Part shown: piece after piece, positions 35,419 to 44,139 of the stretch | Layout of the letters: each line of letters opens with the position of its first letter | Numbering within the stretch: position 1 is the first letter of the stretch | Assembly (NCBI RefSeq): GCF_010811875.1 | Contig: NZ_VKHP01000041.1 | Location: 1-46,434 of the forward strand | Direction: 5' to 3' | DNA: 46,434 nt | Source of the DNA: Bradyrhizobium uaiense | Lineage (GTDB): Bacteria; Pseudomonadota; Alphaproteobacteria; Rhizobiales; Xanthobacteraceae | Translations under genes and position numbers: made by a program | Notes under the pieces: generated by a model | Database searches by the model: none | What the model was told of the DNA's origin: nothing | The model's input: the letters and a program-made list of their open reading frames with translations, nothing else

Positions 35419-36343
35419 GTCCCCAGCGCAGCACCACCGGATCGAGCGTGCGCGCGATCTCGATCAGGCCTGCGCGCGTCGCCGGATGCAGCGGCTGCAA
35501 CGGGTGGCGCACTGCGTCCGACTTGATGACGCCGCCCTCGCGCATCAGCACCTTGCAGGCGCTGAGCCCGCATTGCCGGTTCTCGTAATTGATCAGCGGC
35601 AGCCAGCGCGCATAGGCCTGCACGGCCTCGTCGCGGCGGCCGGCGAGGAACGGATCCATGATCTGGCGAATGCCGTCGGGATAGCCGCCGCCGGTCATCG
35701 CCCCGGTGGCGCCGGCATCGAGATCGGCCATCAGCGTGATCGCCTCCTCGCCGTCCCACGGCCCCTCGATCACGCTGCCGCCCTTCTCGATCAGGCCGCG
35801 CAGCTTGTTGGCGGCCATCGGCACCTCGATCTTGAAATACCTGACATTGGCAAGCTCCTTCGCCATCCGCGCCAGGAAATCGACCGACAGCGGCGTGCCG
35901 GCGACCGGCGCGTCCTGGATCATGATCGGGATACGAATCGCGTCGGAGACCACGCGATAGAACTCATAGATCGCCGGCTCGCCGACGCGGAAGGTCGCAC
36001 CGTGATAGGGCGGCATGATCATCACCATCGCGGCGCCGGCCGCCTCCGCCTCGCGGCTGCGCGCGGCACACACCGCCGAGGAGAAATGCGTCGTGGTGAC
36101 GATCACGGGGATGCGGCCCGCGACGTGCTCGAGCACGGCATGCATCACACTTTCGCGCTCGGCATCGGCCAGCACGAACTGCTCGGAGAAATTGGCGAGG
36201 GTGCAGATGCCTTGCGAGCCGGCATCGATCATGAAATCGACGCAGCGCCGCTGCCCATCGAGGTCGAGATTGCCGCTGGCATCGAAGATGGTCGGTGCGA
36301 CCGGGAAGACGCCGCGATAGGGACGCTTTGCGATTGTTGCCAT
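35414..36343 (-). CDS. Dihydrodipicolinate synthase-family aldolase
   Basis: A class I (Schiff-base) aldolase of the DapA/NanA superfamily, 309 residues. It has the barrel opening YRGVFPVAPTIFDASG, tyrosine in IMPPYHGA, and the Schiff-base lysine in RYFKIEVPMAA. The family includes dihydrodipicolinate synthase, N-acetylneuraminate lyase, KDG aldolase and other pyruvate-type aldolases. The usual GTGE motif of DapA is replaced by ANFSEQFVL, so it is not lysine-pathway DapA. ATG 36343 has GGGAGG eight bases upstream. It is followed by two small coupled ORFs, so it heads an operon. Confidence 0.87.
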   Translation of the reverse strand: MATIAKRPYRGVFPVAPTIFDASGNLDLDGQRRCVDFMIDAGSQGICTLANFSEQFVLADAERESVMHAVLEHVAGRIPVIVTTTHFSSAVCAARSREAEAAGAAMVMIMPPYHGATFRVGEPAIYEFYRVVSDAIRIPIMIQDAPVAGTPLSVDFLARMAKELANVRYFKIEVPMAANKLRGLIEKGGSVIEGPWDGEEAITLMADLDAGATGAMTGGGYPDGIRQIMDPFLAGRRDEAVQAYARWLPLINYENRQCGLSACKVLMREGGVIKSDAVRHPLQPLHPATRAGLIEIARTLDPVVLRWGR

Positions 36344-36379
36344 ATGACGACCTCCCAGGTTTCTTGTCAGCTGTTCTCG

Positions 36380-37546
36380 TTAAACGCTGCGGAACGGCAG
36401 CGGCGGGCCTTCGAGCTTGCGCAGGCCCGGCTCGCGCCGCTCCAGCCACCAGCCATACTGCTTCGGCCAGGACGCGAACACTTCGCCGCTTCCGCCGCCA
36501 AGCGCAAGCTCGGCATGCAGCGGCCAGTTCGGATCGAACAACGCCTCGCGGCCGATCGCGACCAGGTCGGCCTGGCCGTTGGCCAGAACATCCTCCGCCT
36601 GCTGCGGATGCAGGATCAGGCCGACCGCGATGGTGGCGACCTCGGCGGCACGGCGGATTTCATCCGCATAACGCACCTGGAAGCTGTAGCCGCGGGGGAT
36701 CCGCGCCGCGGTCGCCGAGCCGAGCAGGCCGCCCGACGAGCAATCGATCAGATCGGCTCCCCGCGCCTTGGCTGCCCTGGCAAACGCGATCTGGTCCTCG
36801 AGCGTCAGGCCGCCGTCGACACCATCGACCGACGAGATCCGCACCGACAGCGGCCGCTCGGCGGGCCAGGCGGCGCGCACGGTCTCGATGATCTCGAGCG
36901 GATAGCGCATCCGCCCGGCGCGATCGCCGCCATAGGCGTCGTTGCGCCGGTTCGACAATGGCGAGAGGAATTCGTGCAGCAGATAGCCATGCGCGCAGTG
37001 CACCTCGACGAACTCGAAGCCGGCCTCCACCGCGCGCAGCGTGGCGCGCCGCCATTGCTCGCGCAACGCTGCGAGCTCATCGACCTCGAGCGCGTGCGGC
37101 ATCAGCCAGCCTTCCTCCATCGGGATCGCGCTCGGCGCCACCGTCCGCCACGGCAGATCGCCGCGGGCGTGGTCGGCCTCGTCGAGTGCGGCATTGCCGT
37201 ACCAGGGTCGCTGCATGCTGGCCTTGCGGCCGGCATGCGCGAGCTGGATCGCGGGCACGGCTCCGTTGTCCTTCAGGAAGGCGGCGATACGCTCGAGCGG
37301 CGCGATCTGCTCGTCGTTCCAGATGCCGACATCGCCATGGGTGATGCGGCCCTCGGCGGCAACCGCCGCGGCCTCGACCATCACGAGCCCGGCGCCGCCC
37401 TGGGCAAATTTGCCGAGATGAACAAGGTGCCAATCATTGGCGAGGCCGTCTGTCGCCGAATACTGGCACATCGGTGAAATCAGGATGCGGTTTCGGGAGG
37501 TCACGCCGCGAAGCGTGATCGGCTGAAACAGAAGCGGCTGCGACAT
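36380..37546 (-). CDS. Old yellow enzyme, YqjM-like
   Basis: An FMN-dependent NAD(P)H oxidoreductase that reduces activated double bonds (ene-reductase), 388 residues. The N-terminal LFQPITLRGVTSRNRILISP leads to MCQYS with Cys27, characteristic of YqjM-type OYEs. Other conserved stretches are AIQLAHAGRKAS, VHCAHGYLLHEFLSPLSN (the His/His/Tyr substrate site) and RNDAYGG. The gene is 36 bases upstream of the aldolase gene on the same strand, so it is probably co-transcribed. It could detoxify electrophiles or serve a catabolic route. Confidence 0.93.
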   Translation of the reverse strand: MSQPLLFQPITLRGVTSRNRILISPMCQYSATDGLANDWHLVHLGKFAQGGAGLVMVEAAAVAAEGRITHGDVGIWNDEQIAPLERIAAFLKDNGAVPAIQLAHAGRKASMQRPWYGNAALDEADHARGDLPWRTVAPSAIPMEEGWLMPHALEVDELAALREQWRRATLRAVEAGFEFVEVHCAHGYLLHEFLSPLSNRRNDAYGGDRAGRMRYPLEIIETVRAAWPAERPLSVRISSVDGVDGGLTLEDQIAFARAAKARGADLIDCSSGGLLGSATAARIPRGYSFQVRYADEIRRAAEVATIAVGLILHPQQAEDVLANGQADLVAIGREALFDPNWPLHAELALGGGSGEVFASWPKQYGWWLERREPGLRKLEGPPLPFRSV

Positions 37547-37793
37547 CGGGACCTGCGGGAGCGTGTTGGCTGGAGAAATCGTGGCGGAAAGCTAGGCGGC
37601 GCGCCGGGGGATCGCAAGTCACACCGCGACGCAGGCGGCAAGACCTGCGCGCATGCGGCACGCACGCAGTGGCGCGATCGGCGAAACCCGCAACATTTGC
37701 TGCAGAAAATCACCGCGGCTGGTAAACACTTTCCGCCACCGTGGGGTCGAGCCACGGTTCGCAATTCGCACTGGACATGCCTACATAGCCGTC

Positions 37794-38813
37794 ATGAAGA
37801 AAATCGGATTCCTCTCGTTCGGGCACTGGACGCCCTCGCCGCAATCCCAGGCCCGCTCGGCCGCAGATGTGCTCCTGCAATCGATCGACCTCGCGGTCGC
37901 CGCCGAAGAGCTGGGCGCGGATGGCGCGTATTTTCGCGTCCATCATTTCGCACGCCAGCTCGCCTCGCCCTTCCCGCTGCTGGCGGCGGTCGGCGCCAAG
38001 ACCAGCCGGATCGAGATCGGCACCGCCGTGATCGATATGCGCTACGAAAATCCGATGTACATGATCGAGGACGCCGGCGCCGCCGACCTGATCGCGAGGG
38101 GGCGCCTGCAACTCGGCATCAGCCGTGGCTCGCCCGAGCAGGTGATCGATGGCTGGCGCTATTTCGGCTATCAGCCCGGCGAAGGCGAGACCGACGCCGA
38201 CATGGGCCGCCGTCATGCCGAGATCTTCCTCGATATGCTGCGCGGACAAGGTTTTGCGCAGCCGAATCCGCGGCCGATGTTTCCCAATCCGCCCGGGCTG
38301 CTGCGGCTCGAGCCGCTCTCGGAAGGTCTGCGCGAACGAATCTGGTGGGGCGCCGGCTCCAACGCCACCGCGGTCTGGGCGGCGAAGCTCGGGATGAACC
38401 TGCAAAGCTCGACGCTGAAGAGCGACGAGACCGGCGAAGCCTTCCATGTCCAGCAGGCCGCGCAGATCCGCGCCTACCGTGCTGCCTGGAAGGAAGCGGG
38501 TCACACCCGCGAGCCGCGGGTCTCGGTGAGCCGCAGCATCTTCGCACTGGTCGACGATCGCGATCGCGCCTATTTCGGCAACGGGCAGGAGGAGGACCAG
38601 ATCGGCTTCATCGACGAGCGAACGCGCGCGATCTTCGGCCGCGGCTACGCCGCCGACCCGGAGAAGCTGATCGAGCAGCTGAAAACGGACGAGGCGATCG
38701 CGGAGGCCGACACCCTGCTCCTGACCGTCCCCAATCAGCTCGGCGTCGCCTACAACGCGCATGTGATCGAGAGCATTTTGACACACGTCGCACCCGCCAT
38801 GGGATGGCGGTGA
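37794..38813 (+). CDS. LLM-class flavin-dependent oxidoreductase
   Basis: A luciferase-like monooxygenase-fold enzyme of 339 residues, with barrel start MKKIGFLSFGHWTPSP, then YFRVHHFARQLASPFPLLAA and GRLQLGISRGSPEQV. It uses FMN or F420; Bradyrhizobium relatives mostly use FMN. Substrate unknown. ATG 37794 is the first plausible start; the reading upstream has no coding character. It is divergent from the OYE gene, so the two could share a control region (about 247 bases). Confidence 0.88.
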   Translation: MKKIGFLSFGHWTPSPQSQARSAADVLLQSIDLAVAAEELGADGAYFRVHHFARQLASPFPLLAAVGAKTSRIEIGTAVIDMRYENPMYMIEDAGAADLIARGRLQLGISRGSPEQVIDGWRYFGYQPGEGETDADMGRRHAEIFLDMLRGQGFAQPNPRPMFPNPPGLLRLEPLSEGLRERIWWGAGSNATAVWAAKLGMNLQSSTLKSDETGEAFHVQQAAQIRAYRAAWKEAGHTREPRVSVSRSIFALVDDRDRAYFGNGQEEDQIGFIDERTRAIFGRGYAADPEKLIEQLKTDEAIAEADTLLLTVPNQLGVAYNAHVIESILTHVAPAMGWR

Positions 38814-39115
38814 GTTGCGCGGTCAGCACCCGCGGCGGCCGTCTTTCCAGGGGGTGGTTGAAAGCGGACGACCAGCCGCGGGCTTGAACCGACCGTTCTC
38901 TACCGGAGGCTGGCCGGTTCTACAGGGCCAATGCCGGAACCCGCGAGATCGTTCCGGCGGAACTCCGTTCTCAAACGCGGAGAACTACGGAAACATAACT
39001 GCGCGTTGTGAGAAGAACAGGTTGAGTACAGTTCGTTAGGCGCGCACGTTGCGTGAACAGATCGCCGTAATATCCCGGACCAATCGCGGGAAGCCGGTCC
39101 GACGATGTGCCCGAG
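38814..39115. other. Intergenic stretch, no gene seen
   Basis: About 300 bases between the LLM gene and the small membrane gene. It has GCCGG repeats (near 38910 and 38933) but no coding frame with normal codon use or ribosome site. A terminator for the LLM gene is possible in the GCCGGTT/CCGGAACC region near 38913-38942. Confidence 0.5.
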
Positions 39116-39292
39116 TCAGGAATCCTGATCGCGATCACGGCGAGCGAGATCGTCGCGGAGGCGATCGACGCGCTCATCGAGCCGCCGGTTCAGTTCCTCA
39201 TCCTCTTGCGAATTGCTGCCGCGACGGGCGCGTATGACAAATACGCATCCGACCAGAACGATCGCAAGGAGTGCGAAGTACCACCATTCCAT
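39116..39292 (-). CDS. Small single-pass membrane protein, 58 residues
   Basis: It begins MEWWYFALLAIVLVGCVFVI, a single N-terminal membrane helix, followed at once by RARRG (positive-inside) and a charged, probably coiled-coil tail (DEELNRRLDERVDRLRDDLA) ending RDQDS. It is shorter than common ORF cut-offs. Codon use and topology support a real gene; the ribosome site is weak (GAG about ten bases before ATG). No family is recognised. It lies 43 bases after the DUF3551 gene on the same strand. Confidence 0.6.
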   Translation of the reverse strand: MEWWYFALLAIVLVGCVFVIRARRGSNSQEDEELNRRLDERVDRLRDDLARRDRDQDS

Positions 39293-39334
39293 GCATTGAT
39301 CTCAACTGGGCGCTCGCGATCGCGAGCGCAAAAG

Positions 39335-39586
39335 TTATCGTTCAAGCCTGTAACGGCGCGCCGACCTTGGCGCGTAGTAGGGGTTGACCAGACAGGTCGC
39401 CGGCAGCCCGTTAGCGCCGGCCCGGCACGCATCCAGAGACGTGAAGACGCAGTCCATCCGCTCGCCGATCAACGCACCGTAAACGTGCATGCAGACCGGG
39501 TAGCGCGGATCGTAGGTCTGTGCAGATGCCGGCCTTGTCATCCAAAGCACGCTCAGCGCAAGCAACAGCGCTCCCAGCAACTTCAC
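39335..39586 (-). CDS. DUF3551-family exported protein
   Basis: An 83-residue secreted protein with a signal peptide (LLGALLLALSVLWMTRPASA, cleavage before QTYDPRYPVC). The DUF3551 pattern is complete: PVCMHVYG, MDCVFTSLDACRAGANG, and CLVNPYYA. It has four cysteines that could make two disulfide bonds. The family is large in Bradyrhizobium; its function is unknown. The window has only one copy. It supports the organism assignment. Confidence 0.85.
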   Translation of the reverse strand: MKLLGALLLALSVLWMTRPASAQTYDPRYPVCMHVYGALIGERMDCVFTSLDACRAGANGLPATCLVNPYYAPRSARRYRLER

Positions 39587-39630
39587 GTCAGGTCTCCTGC
39601 GATTGCCCGTAAAATACTGCGCCCAGAGAC

Positions 39631-39704
39631 TGGAGCGGGCGAAGGGAATCGAACCCTCGTATGCAGCTTGGGAAGCTGCCGTTCTACCATTGAACTACGC
39701 CCGC
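39631..39704 (-). tRNA. tRNA-Gly, anticodon CCC
   Basis: On the minus strand the acceptor stem is GCGGGCG with CGCCCGC, followed by U and an encoded CCA. The D-arm is GTTCAATGGTAGAAC. The anticodon stem GCAGC/GCTGC holds the loop TTCCCAA, giving anticodon CCC. The T-arm is AGGGTTCGATTCCCT. It is 74 bases with CCA, and its folding is complete. No integrase or repeated 3' end is near. Confidence 0.95.
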
Positions 39705-39813
39705 GATCTCAATTGCTTGAGGTCGACCCGCTCGGATACGACCTGCCGGACCATAGCCCGGGCGGAGGCAGAGGATCAAGCGTACATTCCAGCGGATCGC
39801 CTTGCTATCGCCG

Positions 39814-41331
39814 CTAGTGGCCCATTCTCACGAGCGCGTCATTGATGACGAAGGGTGCAGCGGCAGACGCGTCGCAACTACCGCTACGCGCGTAGATGCA
39901 GGCATCGGCGATGCCGACATGGGCGCAGCTCTGCCGTGAAAAGTCCGCCGGCAAGTCACCCGCCGCCTCGGGCCGCGCAAGGATGCGGTTGAAGGCCGGC
40001 TTGGTCGCCTGCAACAGCGGCGGCAGGATGAGCTCGGCGAGCGGATCGGCCGGCGCAAGCACATAGAGCGGCACCGGGCCGACCAATCGTTCCCGCCCCG
40101 GCAACAGCTGGAAACGAACGTTGTAGAGCGCAAGGCCGCACATCTGCGGATCGCTGCGCAATTTGGCGGCGAGCTCCGCCGCGCCGACGCCGCGCGCCCA
40201 ATAGTCGCGCATCTCCTCGCTGGCGCCGGCGAGCGCCACCGAGAGCAGCGCCCAGCCGCCCAGGACGACCGGCAACGCCCCGCGGCGCCATTTGTCGTTG
40301 GTGCGCAGCGATTGCACCCAATCCGCCGACCCCAGCGCCGCGACGATGATGAACAGCGCCACCGACAGGAAGACGAAGCGGTCTTCCTTGTGCGCGATCA
40401 GGCTGTGGAAGACGAGGTTGGCGAGCGCTGTCGCCAGCAGCAGCGGTGCGTGCCGCCAGCCGCGCCAGATCGCCGCGAGCGGCAGCACGATCGCAGCCGA
40501 CCATACGATCAGGAAATTGATGAGATACGCCGCAGGCGGGGTCACGCCGAATCCGGTGGCGCGATCATGCACAAGGTTTTCCTTGATATTCGCGATCAAC
40601 CAGGCGAACGGCACCGCACCGTGGGCAAGATCGATTGCGGCGGCGAGCAACAGCGCAACGAGCCCGCCGGCGACCAGCGGAATCAGGTTTCGCCAACGCG
40701 TCCAGCAGGCGCCGACGGCAAGCACGGCGATCGCGGGCGCATGTTGAAAACGGCAGACAAAGGCGAACGCAAGCAAGGCACCGCCGATTGCAAGGCGCCG
40801 CTGCGACGGATGATCGGTGACCAACAACGCCGCCGGCACGATCAGCGCTGTCGCCAACGGCTCGCCCAGCGTGTGCGGCGCGAACATGATCAATTCGAAC
40901 CAGACCGCAGCGGCGAAGCCTGCGACGACGGCATGGGTTCGCGAGACCCGCGCGCCGAAGAACCAGGCGCTGACGACGATCGATAGCGACGCACACGCGG
41001 CGACCAGACGCGGCACCAGAAAGGCACCAGCACCATGAGGCGCAATCGCATCACCAAGGGCGACCGGCCCGGTCAGCAATGTCGGCAGGAACCAGCCGCG
41101 AATGCCGTCGCGCCATTCCCACGTCAGGATGCCGTCATGGCCAAGCATCCGCCACGCCGGCTCGAGATACTGAAAGATCTCGTCGGGATACATCACGTTG
41201 GGCCAGGCCGCGGCCGCAACGCGTATGACCAGCGCCAATAACAGCACCGCAACGAGCGGGTGAACACGCCCGCTCGCGCGCCCGACCATTCCCGCGCTGC
41301 CGGGCGCTGGCTCGACGCTCGTGCCCGTCAT
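39814..41331 (-). CDS. GT22/Alg9-like membrane glycosyltransferase
   Basis: A polytopic membrane protein of 505 residues, ten or more helices, related to the Alg9/PIG-B mannosyltransferase group (GT22) of the GT-C fold. The first loop carries MYPDEIFQYLEPAWRMLGHD, with the Asp-Glu pair that GT-C enzymes use for the acceptor or metal. A later loop has HKEDRFVFLS, a GT22 mark. ATG 41331 (MTGTSVEP) is preferred because GGCGGAACG precedes it; ATG 41361 is possible. The substrate is unknown; a role in envelope glycans or lipids is an inference. Confidence 0.8.
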   Translation of the reverse strand: MTGTSVEPAPGSAGMVGRASGRVHPLVAVLLLALVIRVAAAAWPNVMYPDEIFQYLEPAWRMLGHDGILTWEWRDGIRGWFLPTLLTGPVALGDAIAPHGAGAFLVPRLVAACASLSIVVSAWFFGARVSRTHAVVAGFAAAVWFELIMFAPHTLGEPLATALIVPAALLVTDHPSQRRLAIGGALLAFAFVCRFQHAPAIAVLAVGACWTRWRNLIPLVAGGLVALLLAAAIDLAHGAVPFAWLIANIKENLVHDRATGFGVTPPAAYLINFLIVWSAAIVLPLAAIWRGWRHAPLLLATALANLVFHSLIAHKEDRFVFLSVALFIIVAALGSADWVQSLRTNDKWRRGALPVVLGGWALLSVALAGASEEMRDYWARGVGAAELAAKLRSDPQMCGLALYNVRFQLLPGRERLVGPVPLYVLAPADPLAELILPPLLQATKPAFNRILARPEAAGDLPADFSRQSCAHVGIADACIYARSGSCDASAAAPFVINDALVRMGH

Positions 41332-41531
41332 CGTTCCGCCGATCGTCTTTTGGAGCAGCATGCTGGCGTCCAGATAGCGGGCAAAGCCTTTAAGATGCGT
41401 GACTGGAGGATGCGTGACTGGACGTCGGCGGGGTCACACAGGCCGGCCGCAACATGCTTAACTAAACGTCAAGATTCCAGATGCGCTGGACCGCGGCGCT
41501 GTTATGATCGCGCGTGGGGGTTGGTGGCGTC

Positions 41532-42110
41532 ATGGCGGTGCGTGGGTACACCATTTTCGACACGGCAATCGGCCGATGCGGCATCGCATGGGGCGAAGGT
41601 GGCGTCGCCGGTGTCCAGCTTCCCGAGCTCCGCGAAATCGAAACCCGCAAGCGGCTATTCCAGCTCTACCCCGATGCCCGCGAGATGCGGCCTCCCGAGG
41701 AGGTCGATGTCGCGATCGAGGGCATCGCGGCCACCTTGCGCGGCGGCAATGGCGATCTCGGCGGCGTTGCGCTCGACATGAGCGGCGTCTCCGCCTTCGA
41801 CCAGCGCGTCTATCAGACTGTCCGCGCCATTCCCCGCGGCGAGACCCGGACCTATGACGAGGTCGCGAGCGCCCTGCGCGCGTCCCGCGCGGTCTATTCG
41901 GTGGCGCAGGCGCTCGGCCGCAACCCCTTCATGATCATCGTGCCCTGCCACCGTGTGCTCGAGGCCGGCCACTATGCCGACCGGATCTCGCCGAACGGCG
42001 GCAGCGTCTCCAAGCGGCGGCTACTCTCGATCGAAGGCGCCCAGCCGACCACCAGCAAGACCCTGTTTGACGTGCTGCTGCCCGTTGCGCGGCCCCGCCC
42101 GCAAGCCTAG
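41532..42110 (+). CDS. Methylated-DNA-protein-cysteine methyltransferase
   Basis: Repairs O6-alkylguanine by suicide transfer of the alkyl group to an active-site cysteine. The protein is 192 residues with the Ogt/AGT C-terminal domain: [33 protein letters not shown] and IIVPCHRVL with Cys139. The N-terminal Cys-containing Ada domain is absent, so it is Ogt-like. ATG 41532 follows GGTGGCGTC. It is ten bases before an AraC regulator on the same strand. Confidence 0.92.
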   Translation: MAVRGYTIFDTAIGRCGIAWGEGGVAGVQLPELREIETRKRLFQLYPDAREMRPPEEVDVAIEGIAATLRGGNGDLGGVALDMSGVSAFDQRVYQTVRAIPRGETRTYDEVASALRASRAVYSVAQALGRNPFMIIVPCHRVLEAGHYADRISPNGGSVSKRRLLSIEGAQPTTSKTLFDVLLPVARPRPQA

Positions 42111-42120
42111 ATCACAGGGC

Positions 42121-42960
42121 ATGACCCACACCACGCTGTTGCAGCGCGATCGCATCACGGTGAACGAATTTCGCTGCACGGCAGAGCCCGGCGACAAGCC
42201 GTTCGCCGAGCAATTCGCCTGCCATTCCGTGTCCTATGTGCGCAGCGGCAGCTTCGGCTGCCATTGCCGCGGCCGCTTCCACGAGCTGGTGGCAGGCTCG
42301 ATCCTGGTCGGCCATCCCGGCGACGAATACACCTGCACGCACGACCATGTGGTCGGCGACGAATGCCTGTCGTTCTTCCTGGAGCCGGAGCTGGTCGAGA
42401 CGATCGGCGACCATGCGGCGGTCTGGCAGGTCGGCTCGGTGCCGCCGCTGCCCGAATTAATGGTGATCGGAGAGCTCGCCCAAACGGCGGCAGGTGGCAA
42501 CAGCGATGTCGGGCTCGACGAGGTCGGTCACCTCCTCGCCAGCCGCCTTGTCGCACTGGTGTCCGACCGCAAGGCAAGGCCCCTCACCGCGAGCCTGCGC
42601 GATCGCCGCCGGGCCGTCGAGGCCGCGTTGTGGATCGACGGCAATTCGCATCATCAGATCGATCTCGACGATGCCGCCGAGCAGGTGGGCTTAAGCACAT
42701 TCCATTTCCTGCGGCTGTTCTCCGCGGTGCTCGGCGTCACTCCGCATCAATATCTCGTGCGCTCGCGGCTGCGCCATGCGGCGCGGCGGCTGGTCGACGA
42801 CGACAGCCCGATCACCGACATCGCCTATGACGTCGGCTTCGGCGATCTCTCCAATTTCGTGCGCAGCTTCCACCGCGCCGCCGGTGCCTCGCCGCTGAAA
42901 TTCCGCCAGGCCTCGCGCGGCGACCGCAAGATTCTCCAAGAACGTCTTGCGCTGCAATAG
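42121..42960 (+). CDS. AraC-family transcriptional regulator
   Basis: A 279-residue regulator. Its N-terminal domain is a cupin-like sensor (about 20-130, [18 protein letters not shown]), not the Ada methyl-acceptor type. The C-terminal 95 residues are the two-HTH AraC domain ([20 protein letters not shown], then [20 protein letters not shown]). It starts ten bases after the methyltransferase gene and so is co-transcribed. The proximity to the repair enzyme recalls the AraC-AGT fusion of Ada, but the fold of the sensor is different. The signal is unknown. Confidence 0.9.
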   Translation: MTHTTLLQRDRITVNEFRCTAEPGDKPFAEQFACHSVSYVRSGSFGCHCRGRFHELVAGSILVGHPGDEYTCTHDHVVGDECLSFFLEPELVETIGDHAAVWQVGSVPPLPELMVIGELAQTAAGGNSDVGLDEVGHLLASRLVALVSDRKARPLTASLRDRRRAVEAALWIDGNSHHQIDLDDAAEQVGLSTFHFLRLFSAVLGVTPHQYLVRSRLRHAARRLVDDDSPITDIAYDVGFGDLSNFVRSFHRAAGASPLKFRQASRGDRKILQERLALQ

Positions 42961-43017
42961 CTAGGGTTCGTCCGGTCCGCGCGTCGATCGACGCGCCCAA
43001 CGACTGGAGATCCCATC

Positions 43018-43377
43018 ATGTACGACCACATCGGATTGCGCGTTAGCGACCTCGACGCCAGCGTGCGCTTCTACACTGCGGTGCTGGCGCCGCTCGGCTT
43101 CGTGCTCTGCTCGCGTGACGACAGCGGCGCGGGTTTCGGCCCAAAGGGCGAGCCCGCGCTCTGGCTGCATCTGCACAAGGGCAAGAGCCAAGGCGGCGCG
43201 CATATCGCGTTCCGCGCACCGAGCCACGACGCCATCAAGACTTTCCATACCGAGGGCCTCAAGACCGGCGGCAAGGACAACGGCGCGGCGGGCCATCGCA
43301 AGGATTACAGCCCGACCTACTACGCGGCGTTCCTGCTCGACCCCGACGGCAACAATGTCGAGGCGGTGAGCACCTAG
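43018..43377 (+). CDS. VOC-family (glyoxalase/dioxygenase fold) protein
   Basis: A 119-residue protein with the vicinal oxygen chelate fold, DHIGLRVSDLDASVRFYTAV at the start and AAFLLDPDGNNVEAVS at the end. The first His and the final Glu are the expected metal ligands. GGAG stands upstream of ATG. It could be a metal-dependent detoxifying enzyme or a binding protein. It is 57 bases after the AraC gene, which may control it. Confidence 0.88.
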   Translation: MYDHIGLRVSDLDASVRFYTAVLAPLGFVLCSRDDSGAGFGPKGEPALWLHLHKGKSQGGAHIAFRAPSHDAIKTFHTEGLKTGGKDNGAAGHRKDYSPTYYAAFLLDPDGNNVEAVST

Positions 43378-43392
43378 CACCCCACAAACTCC

Positions 43393-43509
43393 GCCGTCAT
43401 TGCGAGCGGAGCGAAGCAATCCATAGCGCCGCATGCGAGGAAGCATGGATTGCTTCCGCCTTCGCCAAGGCTTCGGCGGACAAGTCGTCGCTTCGCTCCT
43501 CGCAATGAC
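43393..43509. repeat. Intergenic palindromic repeat (GTCATTGCGAGCGGAGCGAAG type)
   Basis: GTCATTGCGAGCGGAGCGAA at the left and TCGCTCCTCGCAATGAC at the right are inverted arms; inside are AGCAATCCAT and ATGGATTGCT. It is a common element in Bradyrhizobium and relatives. It precedes the SRPBCC gene and overlaps the end of its possible longer reading frame. Confidence 0.85.
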
Positions 43510-43540
43510 AGATTCACCATTTATCGAAGGACCCAACTCC

Positions 43541-43957
43541 ATGGCTTCCATCCACAAGGACATCCCGATCGACGCGCCGGCCGACCAGGTCTGGGACGCA
43601 CTGCGCGATTTCGGCGCGCTGCATACCCGGCTGGTGCCGGGCTTCGTCACCGACACGCAGCTCGACGGCGACGTCCGCACCGTCACTTTCAGCAACGGCT
43701 CCGTGGCGCGCGAAACGCTGGTCGATTGCGACGACAAGCGGCGACGGCTGGTCTACGCGATCACCAGCGAGCGGCTGAAGCAGCATTCCGCCTCGGTGCA
43801 GGTGTTCGCCGAGGGCGAAACACGCTGTCGGGTGGTGTGGATCGCCGACGTGCTGCCGCACGAGATCGCGCCCTACATGGACGCGCAGATGGACCTCGGC
43901 GCGGCCGCGATGCAGGCCGCGCAGGCCCGGTCGGCCAGGGGAGAGGACGCGGCGTAA
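43541..43957 (+). CDS. SRPBCC-family (START-like) protein
   Basis: A 138-residue ligand-binding-fold protein (Bet v1/polyketide cyclase-like). The N-terminal IHKDIPIDAPADQVWDALRD and the C-terminal helix YMDAQMDLGAAAMQAAQ are typical. ATG 43541 is chosen; a reading from ATG 43505 would begin inside the repeat. AAGGA lies about 11 bases upstream. Its partner could be the VOC gene 163 bases upstream. The ligand is unknown. Confidence 0.85.
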   Translation: MASIHKDIPIDAPADQVWDALRDFGALHTRLVPGFVTDTQLDGDVRTVTFSNGSVARETLVDCDDKRRRLVYAITSERLKQHSASVQVFAEGETRCRVVWIADVLPHEIAPYMDAQMDLGAAAMQAAQARSARGEDAA

Positions 43958-43994
43958 GCTGTTGGGTTGCACGACCGGCCACGCAATCAGACCG

Positions 43995-44130
43995 TGCCCG
44001 TCACCCTGAGGAGGCCGCGAAGCGGCCGTCTCGAAGGGCGACAGCCCGGCTGCTTCCAGGAGCGAGCGCCGAAGCAGCGGGGCCGTCGATCCTTCGAGAC
44101 GCCGCTTCGCGGCTCCTCAGGATGACGGAT
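43995..44130. repeat. Intergenic palindromic repeat (GTCACCCTGAGGAGGC type)
   Basis: CGTCACCCTGAGGAGGCCGC at the left and GCGGCTCCTCAGGATGACG at the right are inverted arms; inside, GGCCGTCTCGAAGG and CCTTCGAGACGCCG pair. It lies between two convergent genes, so it may work as a terminator for both. Confidence 0.85.
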
Positions 44131-44139
44131 CTAATAGGC

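Noticed and set aside
39631..39704. tRNA-Gly as an integration site
   Set aside because: No integrase, no repeated tRNA 3' end and no foreign block next to it.
39107..39817. Plus-strand ORF of 236 codons across the DUF3551 gene and the tRNA
   Set aside because: It reads through a tRNA and two minus-strand genes; no coding bias.
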